The position numbers and the translations under genes are program-made. Below, piece by piece: positions 7,943 through 14,785 of a DNA stretch of 33,800 nucleotides. How positions within the stretch are numbered: position 1 is the first letter of the stretch; every line of letters starts with the position of its first letter. A model generated the notes under the pieces. It was not told the origin of the DNA. It did not search any database and saw only the letters and a program-made list of their open reading frames with translations. The stretch covers positions 1-33,800 of the forward strand of contig CAZXCQ010000028.1 of the NCBI GenBank assembly GCA_964639275.1, in the 5' to 3' direction. Origin of the DNA: CAZXCQ01 sp964639275 (lineage in GTDB: Bacteria > Desulfobacterota > DSM-4660 > Desulfatiglandales > Desulfatiglandaceae).

Positions 7943-8734
7943 ATGTTGTTTCTCTTTAAAAAGATAGTGACCCCGTTTTTCCTTCCCCTGCCACTGGGCC
8001 TCCTGATATCATTGGTCGGGCTTTTTCTCCTTTGGTTTACAAAAAGGCAGAGGACAGGGAGGATTATGGCCACACTGGGTGTGTGCGCCCTGGTCTTCCT
8101 GAGCTATGAACCCATCTCCGATCTCCTTGAGGCCCCCTTGGTCTACAAATTTGGACCTTACAAGGCGGAGAAATATTCTGGAGAGTTATCGCTCAAAAAG
8201 GGAGAACGGGTGAGGTATGTGGTGGTGCTGGGCGGAGGCCAAAGTGCTGACCCTGCGACCCCACTGACCGGTCACCTCAGCGACCCTGCATTGAATCGGT
8301 TGCTTGAGGGCATCAGGATATATCGAGAAAATCCGGGGAGCAAACTCCTTCTCTCTGGGGGTGGGGCATACCGGACAATCCCCGAGGCCGAGGTCGCCCA
8401 TGATGTGGCGAGGTTTCTTGGCGTGGATGAGGGGGACATAATCCTTGAGCCCAATTCGCGGGATACAAAGGATCAGGCCAGGCTTGTCAAGTCCCTCGTC
8501 GGCAACGAGCCGTTTGTGCTGGTTACCTCCGCACTTCATTTCCCCCGGGCCATGGCGCTTTTCAGAAAGATGGGAATGGACCCGATCCCCGGCCCCGCAG
8601 AGGTGCCCTCGAAACAAAAAGGGGGATTGACCCCCCTCTCATTCTTCCCCCAGCCTGAGGCCCTTGACAGGTCATCGCGTGCCATCCATGAATATCTGGG
8701 TCTGATCTGGGCAAGGATGAGGGGACAGATCTGA
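7943..8734 (+). CDS. YdcF/ElyC/SanA-family envelope protein (DUF218)
   Basis: The ATG at 7943 is preceded by GGAG at 7 bp; a GTG at 7913 in frame is possible but lacks support. The 263-residue product has two N-terminal hydrophobic segments (around residues 8-30 and 38-57) followed by a DUF218 domain with YVVVLGGGQ, LLLSGGG, EPNSRDTKDQA and LVTSALHFPRAMALF motifs. Members such as ElyC and SanA act in envelope maintenance or vancomycin resistance in enterobacteria; the biochemical activity is unsettled. The arrangement of two membrane spans followed by DUF218 most resembles ElyC. Confidence 0.82.
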   Translation: MLFLFKKIVTPFFLPLPLGLLISLVGLFLLWFTKRQRTGRIMATLGVCALVFLSYEPISDLLEAPLVYKFGPYKAEKYSGELSLKKGERVRYVVVLGGGQSADPATPLTGHLSDPALNRLLEGIRIYRENPGSKLLLSGGGAYRTIPEAEVAHDVARFLGVDEGDIILEPNSRDTKDQARLVKSLVGNEPFVLVTSALHFPRAMALFRKMGMDPIPGPAEVPSKQKGGLTPLSFFPQPEALDRSSRAIHEYLGLIWARMRGQI

Positions 8735-8772
8735 TTTCGGAAGGTCGTCTAGAACATACAGGAGATGTGTCC

Positions 8773-9657
8773 ATGAGACGAAAGGGGGTTGCGGCCCTGA
8801 TCTGTGTCTCCGTTTTGCTGGCTCTCCTCTCAGGGGTATCCTGGGGCAGCGAACCCTTTGAGATCTGGGTCAGCATACTCCCCCAGAGATACTTCCTCGA
8901 AAGAATTGCCGGCAGGCTGGCAAAGGTCTCTGTGATGGTACCACCCGGAGCGAGTCCCGCCACCTATGAACCAAAGCCTGCCCAGATGAGGCGGATGGCA
9001 CGCGCAAAGATCTTTTTCGCTATTGGTGTACCCTTTGAAAGGATGTGGCTCAAAAAGATTGCCGCTGTTAACCCGGAGATGGAGGTGATCCATACGGATA
9101 GGGGTATCGCAAAGCGGGAGATGGTATCTGGGCATTATCACCGCGAAATTGGCGACCTCAATAAGAGCGCGCCGGATCCCCACATCTGGCTCTCTCCGCC
9201 CCTTGTCAAGGTGCAGGCGAGGGTCATGGCGGATGGACTGATAAGGATTGATCCGACTCACAGAAGAATATATGAGAACAATCTCAAAGCATTTGAAGAG
9301 GAGCTTGACCGGCTTGATGCGGGGCTCAGGGGAATGTTTGACAAAAAAGGGGAAAGGAACGAGTTCCTGGTTTTTCATCCTTCGTGGGGATATTTTGCAG
9401 ACACCTACGGATTGAGGCAGGTCGCGGTAGAGACCGAAGGGAAGGAACCCTCCGCCTATGAGATGGCAAGACTGGTCAGATATTGCAGAGACAAGGGGAT
9501 CAAGGTCATTCTCGTCCAACCCCAGTTCTCAACAAAGAGTGCAAAGGCCATCGCCAGGGAGATAGAGGCAAAGGTGGTTTTTGTCGATCCCCTCGATGAA
9601 CACTGGATGGAAAACCTCCGGTCAGTGGCATCAGAGGTCAAGTCGGCACTCAGGTGA
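8773..9657 (+). CDS. Periplasmic zinc/manganese-type substrate-binding protein (ZnuA-like)
   Basis: The start at ATG 8773 has AGGAG 8 bp upstream. The 294-residue protein has a signal peptide (MRRKGVAALICVSVLLALLSG) and the cluster A-I binding protein fold: PPGASPATYEPKPAQM, the short histidine region GHYHREI, DPHIWLSPPLV, VFHPSWGYFADTYGL and FVDPLDEHW. Two of the usual metal-ligand histidines (in DPHIW and FHPSW) and the acidic ligand region are present. The first, normally in a SPHxY-type motif, is replaced by Ala-Thr. No permease or ATPase lies next to it, so it is an orphan receptor here. Confidence 0.82.
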   Translation: MRRKGVAALICVSVLLALLSGVSWGSEPFEIWVSILPQRYFLERIAGRLAKVSVMVPPGASPATYEPKPAQMRRMARAKIFFAIGVPFERMWLKKIAAVNPEMEVIHTDRGIAKREMVSGHYHREIGDLNKSAPDPHIWLSPPLVKVQARVMADGLIRIDPTHRRIYENNLKAFEEELDRLDAGLRGMFDKKGERNEFLVFHPSWGYFADTYGLRQVAVETEGKEPSAYEMARLVRYCRDKGIKVILVQPQFSTKSAKAIAREIEAKVVFVDPLDEHWMENLRSVASEVKSALR

Positions 9658-9754
9658 GTATTATCGAACTCATCAACCGCTCAGTCCAGCAAAACCCCCA
9701 TGGCCTGTTTTGCGATTGCGAGTAGGTCTCAAAGGATTAGGGTGATACAAAGAG

Positions 9755-10525
9755 ATGTGTCTGTTGCTCTTCGCGTTAAGATCCCATCCCAGGTATAGCC
9801 TGGTTCTTGCGGCCAACAGGGATGAATACTATGAACGGCCCACTGCCGAGGCGACCTTCTGGGAGGAGGTGCCATGGCTCCTTGCTGGCCGCGATCTGAG
9901 GGCCGGCGGGACATGGCTGGGTATTACCACCGGCGGAAGGATAGCGGCGATTACCAACTACCGGGATCCTGCCTCGGTCAGAGACGGTGTGCCATCACGG
10001 GGGGAGCTGGTAAGCAGGTTCTTGTTGGCAGGGAAAAGCCCGTTGGAATATCTTGAGGATTTGGCGCAGATGGGACACAACTACAATGGGTTCAATCTGG
10101 TCTTTGGGGAGAAACACAACCTTTTCTGGTATTCAAACCGGGGTGATGGGGGGGGTTATCTCGGGCCTGGCATCTATGGCCTGAGCAACCACCTGCTGGA
10201 TTCTCCGTGGCCCAAGGTCACCCGGGGAAAGGCGAATATGGCGCGTCTCCTCTCAGGAGGGCACAATCCTGTTCCAGAGGACCTTTTCAGCCTGCTTCTG
10301 GATCGTCATATCCCGGATGACGGATGCCTCCCTGATACCGGGGTGGGGCTTGAGTGGGAAAGGATCCTATCGCCTCTTTTTATTGCCAGCCCCCACTACG
10401 GGACCCGATCCTCTACCATCCTGTTGATTGACCAGGAGGATCAGGTGACCTTTGTTGAAAGGACCTTTAATTCAGACCCGGATCACCCCAGGACGGTCAA
10501 ATACCAATTCCAGATAAAAGGGTGA
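9755..10525 (+). CDS. NRDE family protein (TANGO2-like)
   Basis: The 256-residue protein starts MCLLLFAL and contains the defining ANRDE motif at residues 19-23, followed by AGRDLRAGGTWLGI and a central GFNLVFG. A cysteine at position 2 behind the initiator suggests an N-terminal-nucleophile-like fold, as proposed for the NRDE/TANGO2 family. Its biochemical role in bacteria is unknown; heme or lipid trafficking has been proposed for eukaryotic relatives. The gene follows the metal-receptor gene after 97 bp. Confidence 0.88.
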   Translation: MCLLLFALRSHPRYSLVLAANRDEYYERPTAEATFWEEVPWLLAGRDLRAGGTWLGITTGGRIAAITNYRDPASVRDGVPSRGELVSRFLLAGKSPLEYLEDLAQMGHNYNGFNLVFGEKHNLFWYSNRGDGGGYLGPGIYGLSNHLLDSPWPKVTRGKANMARLLSGGHNPVPEDLFSLLLDRHIPDDGCLPDTGVGLEWERILSPLFIASPHYGTRSSTILLIDQEDQVTFVERTFNSDPDHPRTVKYQFQIKG

Positions 10526-10567
10526 CCCATTGTCTGGATCTCCTGACCCCTGTCCTCATAACTCGTT

Positions 10568-10741
10568 CTAATAATCGCGCGGCGAGGGCCACCCATAATC
10601 CGCTTCCGCGTGGGGAGGTCTGTCATAGTCCGGGGCCCGCCAGTTGGAGGCCTGAAAGGTCTCACATGAGGAAAAGGCCATACATGCAAGCAGCAGCAAC
10701 AGCAAAATGAATTCTCTCGAAACCCTGTTTATCCGATCCAT
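10568..10741 (-). CDS. Small putative lipoprotein
   Basis: Reading the minus strand from ATG 10741 gives 57 residues: a short basic start (MDRINRVSREF), a leucine-rich hydrophobic stretch (ILLLLLLACMAF), a lipobox candidate ending SSC at residue 26 (or LLAC at residue 20), then a tail rich in Pro, Asp, Tyr and Trp (NWRAPDYDRPP, DYGWPSPRDY). GGTGAG lies about 6-11 bp upstream of the start. It explains most of an otherwise empty 464-bp gap, convergent with the NRDE gene and divergent from the hydrogenase genes. I do not recognise a family. Confidence 0.45.
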   Translation of the reverse strand: MDRINRVSREFILLLLLLACMAFSSCETFQASNWRAPDYDRPPHAEADYGWPSPRDY

Positions 10742-10784
10742 CCTTGCTCACCTATCGATGCATTATTTTCATCCCTTTTCTTCA

Positions 10785-10799
10785 CCAACATGATGTTGG
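10785..10799. promoter_or_regulatory. 15-bp palindrome in the divergent promoter region
   Basis: CCAACAT and ATGTTGG form a perfect 7-bp inverted repeat around a single central base. It lies 44 bp upstream of the small lipoprotein start and about 190 bp upstream of the fused hydrogenase gene. It could be an operator for one or both. The rest of 10742-10989 holds no coding sequence that I can support. Confidence 0.4.
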
Positions 10800-10989
10800 A
10801 TGACCTTCAGGATATATCTGAGTCAGGACAAAGGGTCAAGATTTTCATTTTCCTTTTAAGGAGAGATCTGATAAGGGTAATTCCTCTCTTTGGTGTCGAC
10901 CCTGAGCGGCTCCCCATACCCACTTGAGATGCCGTTGAGATTTGTGACACACGCCTTGGGGCCGCTCTGGCTGATAGAAGGGGTTTTTT

Positions 10990-12822
10990 ATGGAATATAT
11001 GCTGATCTCAAAAAGCGATTTCCGGGATCTTGTCAAGCGGTTGATCCAGGGGAATCGGGAGGTAAATGGGGTGGTGAGAAAAGACAGCGCCTTTTCATAC
11101 GCCACCCTTGAGAGTGCGGATGATCTCTGCCTGGACTATGACGAGACCGTCTTGCCCCCCAAGAAGTTTTTCCTCCCGGTCAAGGATGTGCTGCTGACAT
11201 TCAGACCCAAGGACCCCGCCTCCTACCACCAGGTGATTGATACCACCCGCCGGATTATCATTGGCATACACCCCTGGGATCTTGCTGCAATCGCCCTGCT
11301 GGATAAGGCGTTTTCAACGGGGGAATCGGATGTCAACTACCTGGCAAGACGGAGGAACAGCATCCTGGTGGGCATCTATCCCACCCGGCCCAGTAGACAC
11401 CGGTTTAGCAATTCCATGATCAGTGGCGAGCATTACCAGGCGGCAGATCTGATGCTGGTGGACATGGGGGATGACTTCTATGGTGTTGAGGTGGTTACAG
11501 AGGCGGGGAATGGCCTGATAAAGAGGAGCCGGGCAGTACCAGCGGCCCGTGATACCCTTGAAAAGATGGAAGAGCGAAAACGGGCGGTTAGAGATGAAAT
11601 GGCGCTCTCTATCCCCAGGGGTGATCTGCCGGGGTTTCTGGAGAGGCAGCAGACGAGCCCGGTGCTGGGCCGGCGGGGGGATAAATGCTTTTCGTGTGGT
11701 TCATGCGTCCTGGTTTGTCCCACCTGCTATTGTTTTCATGTCAACGAGGAGGTTGATCTTTCGCTTCAGGCAGGAAGGCGGGCACGGAGCTGGGACGGCT
11801 GTATGATCGAGGGCTTTGCCCTTGCCGCAGGGGGGCACAATTTTAGGGAGACGGCCGCCAACAGACTGCGCCACAGGATCATGCGCAAGGGAAAATATAT
11901 CCCTGAACACTTTGGGATGGTCGGGTGCGTGGGATGTGGCCGATGCGCCCATGCGTGCGTGGCTGAAATCGCCTCCCCGGCCGAGATCATCAATGAGATG
12001 AACAGTTCCCTATACCTCCCTGAGGTCGCGACGATAATCAAGACAGAACCGATGACCGAGAGGGATCGGTTTTTTGAACTCCAGCTTGAGGGAAGGGAGC
12101 TGGGTCATAGACCGGGCCAGTTTGCGGAGCTGTCGATCCCGGGTATTGGTGAGGCCCCATTTTCCATCTCGTCCTCGCCCACAAAAAAAGGCGGCTTTGA
12201 GATGCTGATCCGGAATGTGGGTAAGGTGACCGCCTTTATCCATCGTCTTGAACCCGGAGATAAGGTGGGCCTGAGGGGGCCATTTGGGAGCCATTTTGCT
12301 GTGGAGAGATTTAAGCGAAAAGACCTCCTCTTTATCTCAGGGGGGCTGGGACTGGCCCCCCTTCGTTCGGCAATCAATTTTGTCTTAGACAACCGGGGGG
12401 ATTATGGCGATATCATCATCCTATCCGGCGCCAGGGATCCTTCCCAGCGGCTCTTTACGCAAGAGGTAGAGAGGTGGAGAGATGCCCCGGGGACCACTTT
12501 CCTCGAGACAGTGGACAGGGGGGATGAGAACTGGCAAGGCAACACGGGGGTCATCACCACCCTGTTTCCACAGATAAGGGATCGGATCGATCCAGGAAAC
12601 ACCAAGGCGTTTATTGTGGGTCCACCGGTGATGTATCGGTTTGTGATACGAGAGCTGGAGGATATGGGTCTTGATGACGCCGACATCATCGTCTCTCTCG
12701 AACGCCGCATGGAGTGCGGGGTGGGGAAGTGCGGACATTGTCAGATCGAAGGGGTCTATGTATGCCAGGAAGGACCGGTCTTTACCTATGATTCCATCAA
12801 AGACCTTATGGAGGCCCTATGA
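10990..12822 (+). CDS. Fused sulfhydrogenase beta-gamma subunit (HydB-HydG)
   Basis: This 610-residue protein joins two subunits that are usually separate in group 3b [NiFe] hydrogenase/sulfhydrogenase. Residues 1 to about 335 match the beta subunit, with two 4Fe-4S motifs: KCFSCGSCVLVCPTC (from Cys233) and GCVGCGRCAHAC (near residue 313). From about residue 337 (Met-Asn-Ser-Ser) it matches the gamma subunit: PGQFAELSIPGIGEAPFSISS (FAD region), ISGGLGLAPLRSA (NAD(P) region) and a C-terminal [2Fe-2S] motif, MECGVGKCGHCQI with VCQEGP. It would pass electrons between NAD(P)H and the hydrogenase small subunit. The stop overlaps the next gene by 4 bp (ATGA). The catalytic large subunit is absent. 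Confidence 0.9.
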   Translation: MEYMLISKSDFRDLVKRLIQGNREVNGVVRKDSAFSYATLESADDLCLDYDETVLPPKKFFLPVKDVLLTFRPKDPASYHQVIDTTRRIIIGIHPWDLAAIALLDKAFSTGESDVNYLARRRNSILVGIYPTRPSRHRFSNSMISGEHYQAADLMLVDMGDDFYGVEVVTEAGNGLIKRSRAVPAARDTLEKMEERKRAVRDEMALSIPRGDLPGFLERQQTSPVLGRRGDKCFSCGSCVLVCPTCYCFHVNEEVDLSLQAGRRARSWDGCMIEGFALAAGGHNFRETAANRLRHRIMRKGKYIPEHFGMVGCVGCGRCAHACVAEIASPAEIINEMNSSLYLPEVATIIKTEPMTERDRFFELQLEGRELGHRPGQFAELSIPGIGEAPFSISSSPTKKGGFEMLIRNVGKVTAFIHRLEPGDKVGLRGPFGSHFAVERFKRKDLLFISGGLGLAPLRSAINFVLDNRGDYGDIIILSGARDPSQRLFTQEVERWRDAPGTTFLETVDRGDENWQGNTGVITTLFPQIRDRIDPGNTKAFIVGPPVMYRFVIRELEDMGLDDADIIVSLERRMECGVGKCGHCQIEGVYVCQEGPVFTYDSIKDLMEAL

Positions 12823-13574
12823 GCGTAAAGCCAAAAGTCGCCTTTTTTGATCTTGCCTGTTGTGAAGGATGCCAGCTCCAGATCGCGAATCTGGAGGAAG
12901 ATATTATCGCCCTGGTGGAAATGGTGGATATTGTGGAATTTAGAGAGGTCATGACAGGTAAGGCACCCCGATACGATATCGCCTTTGTCGAGGGATCCAT
13001 CACGCGGGGGGCGGACGAAAACAGACTCGCAGACATCCGCTCCAGATCCGACCTCCTGGTGGCCCTTGGCTCCTGCGCCGCCACAGGGGGGATGAACAAA
13101 CTAAAAAACAGACGCGGTGATCTTGAAGAGGTCAGAAGGGATGTCTACGGCGATGAGTGGGATAGACCCCATCTGGATACATCCGCCACCAAGGCAGTGG
13201 ACGAGGTGGTCCGGGTTGATCACTATCTCTATGGCTGCCCCGTAAGCCGGGATGAGTTTCTTCGCGTGCTGGAGGCGCTGGCCCTGGGCACCACACCCGA
13301 GCTTCCCGAATATCCGGTCTGCGCGGAATGCAAGATGATGGAAAATGCGTGCCTCTTCCATATGGGCAAGACCTGTGTCGGGCCTGTTGTACGCGCCGGA
13401 TGTGGGGCCGCGTGTCCCAGCAACAACATGCCCTGCGAGGGGTGCCGGGGTGCCATTCCGCATGCAAACAGGAATGCCATGCACCAAGTCCTATCAGAAC
13501 ACAACCTCAGCGTTGATGAGATAATCAACAAGCTCAGCCTCTTTGCCATCGGATCAGAGGAGAAGGCGCCTTAG
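12819..13574 (+). CDS. hydD: Sulfhydrogenase delta ([NiFe] hydrogenase small) subunit HydD
   Basis: The 251-residue protein has the small-subunit cluster ligands: DLACCEGCQLQ at the N-terminus, LGSCAATGG, YGCPVSRDE, and a ferredoxin-like C-terminal cysteine array (VCAECKMMENACLF, GKTCVGP, GCGAACPSNNMPCEGCRG). It overlaps the beta-gamma gene by 4 bp. In group 3b operons the large subunit normally follows; here it does not. The last residues look foreign: after IINKLSLFAIGSE this copy reads EKAP and stops inside a transposase remnant, while the partial copy at 29023-29074 reads IINKLSLFAIGSEVA and stops. The gene has probably lost its native terminus to the insertion junction at 13560/13561. 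Confidence 0.9.
   Translation: MSVKPKVAFFDLACCEGCQLQIANLEEDIIALVEMVDIVEFREVMTGKAPRYDIAFVEGSITRGADENRLADIRSRSDLLVALGSCAATGGMNKLKNRRGDLEEVRRDVYGDEWDRPHLDTSATKAVDEVVRVDHYLYGCPVSRDEFLRVLEALALGTTPELPEYPVCAECKMMENACLFHMGKTCVGPVVRAGCGAACPSNNMPCEGCRGAIPHANRNAMHQVLSEHNLSVDEIINKLSLFAIGSEEKAP
13517..13560 (+). repeat. 44-bp direct repeat, left copy (3' end of hydD)
   Basis: These 44 bases are identical to 29023-29066, same orientation, about 15.5 kb away. Sequence identity ends exactly at 13560/29066. The two copies bracket the minus-strand catabolic island. Confidence 0.9.
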
Positions 13575-13734
13575 AGGAGAGAAACTGGAAGAGATTGGAA
13601 GACAGTTCGGTATAGCCAGATACAGGTCTGTGAGCAGCGGCGTTGAAAGAATAAGAAGAGACATATCGGCGGACTGCAAGCCAAGGGTTGGCGTAAAAAA
13701 CATAGAAACCATATTATACAGCAGTCACCGGCTG
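13561..13734 (+). pseudogene. C-terminal remnant of a REP-associated (IS200-like) transposase
   Basis: Starting exactly where the 44-bp repeat ends, the frame at 13561 reads RRRLRGEKLEEIGRQFGI, then YRSVSSGVERIRRDI, ending near YSSHRL. This resembles the DnaA-like helix-turn-helix found at the C-terminus of REP-associated tyrosine transposases (pattern RLRGxxLxEIGxxFGIxxYSSVSSxIER). The catalytic HUH domain is absent, so only a tail of about 58 residues remains. It has no start of its own. It marks the left edge of the catabolic island. Confidence 0.55.
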
Positions 13735-13779
13735 ATTTGCCTCCTATCTAAAGGGATGCTCCCAATATCCCCAGCAGTT

Positions 13780-14781
13780 CTATATGGCTCCGCTTTTTGA
13801 GATAGACATTAGAGCCTTTTCTACCAGAGACTTTGTGACTTCAACCTTATAGCCGTTCATAGGAAGCGGGCGGGCCCCTTTGACCGATATCTCTGCGGCT
13901 TCCAAAGCGGTTTCTTGGGTAAGCCTTTTTCCATGAAGCATTTCCGAAAGATCTGAATTTTGGTAGGGGAAAGGGGCGACGCCTCCAAGGACGACCCTGA
14001 TATCCAGACAGATTCCGTCTGATAGGTTTGCAGCCACGGCGACGCTCGCTAGTGCAAAGTCGGATGATCGCCTGATTCGATGTTTGAGGAAGGATTGAAA
14101 AGCGAGGCCGTCCGGGTTCGGCACCCGGAAGCCTAGCAGCAATTCATCCGGTTTCAGGACCGTCTCTTGGAGATGGTTCGGCCCCACAAATAAATCCTCT
14201 AAAGGGACCTCCCTTTCCCCCTCCCCGCCGACCACGATGGCTTTCGCCCTCAGGGCAATAAGCGCCGGGGCCATGTCCGAGGGATGGGCCATGATGCATT
14301 TTCCATGGTCAAAGATGGCATAATAGTCCCGGTGTTCCCCGGTGACGGCGTAACATCTCGTTTTCCCCTTCTTGCGGCAAAAAAAATCAGGGCTTCTAAA
14401 GTACATGCACTGAGGTCTCTGAAGGATGTTCCCTCCGATAGTGCCCATGCTTCGGATCTGCGTCGTACCGACTTGCCGCGCGGTGGCCGCCAAAAGAGGG
14501 TATTTTTTCTGGGTCACCTCACATGACTCCAACTGTTTCAAGGAAACTGCAGCGCCGATACGTAAGCCTTGTTTTTCGTCATAATCCATCCGGTTCGCCT
14601 GGGGAATGGGTTTAATGTTGACCAGAAGTTCGGGGACCTCTATCCGGTCCTTTATTAGACTCAACAGATCCGTACCGCCAGCCATCACCCTTGCTTTTGG
14701 TCCATAGTCGTGCAGCCAGAAGATCGCCTCCCCGACACTCCGGGCATCGATATGTTTCAAAATAGGGATTTCGTAAAGCAA
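13780..14781 (-). CDS. Molybdenum hydroxylase FAD subunit with 4-Cys insert (4-hydroxybenzoyl-CoA reductase/PaoB-like)
   Basis: This is the medium, FAD-binding subunit of a xanthine dehydrogenase-family enzyme, 333 residues, starting at TTG 14781 behind AAAGGAG. FAD motifs are MAGGTDLL (33-40) and TIGGNIL (114-120). Directly after the second lies an insert with cysteines at 125, 135, 143 and 162, matching the extra [4Fe-4S]-binding loop known in 4-hydroxybenzoyl-CoA reductase beta and in the PaoB subunit of E. coli periplasmic aldehyde oxidoreductase. It follows the molybdenum subunit by 4 bp and is the last gene of the operon. Electrons would pass through FAD and possibly the extra cluster to an unknown acceptor. 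Confidence 0.9.
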   Translation of the reverse strand: MLYEIPILKHIDARSVGEAIFWLHDYGPKARVMAGGTDLLSLIKDRIEVPELLVNIKPIPQANRMDYDEKQGLRIGAAVSLKQLESCEVTQKKYPLLAATARQVGTTQIRSMGTIGGNILQRPQCMYFRSPDFFCRKKGKTRCYAVTGEHRDYYAIFDHGKCIMAHPSDMAPALIALRAKAIVVGGEGEREVPLEDLFVGPNHLQETVLKPDELLLGFRVPNPDGLAFQSFLKHRIRRSSDFALASVAVAANLSDGICLDIRVVLGGVAPFPYQNSDLSEMLHGKRLTQETALEAAEISVKGARPLPMNGYKVEVTKSLVEKALMSISKSGAI

Positions 14782-14785
14782 GGAA

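Noticed and set aside
8830..9519. A 229-codon minus-strand frame
   Set aside because: It lies entirely inside the metal-receptor gene, has no ribosome site and shows no domain pattern.
10522..10710. A 62-codon plus-strand frame after the NRDE gene
   Set aside because: No ribosome site or motif; it is antisense to the better-supported small lipoprotein frame.
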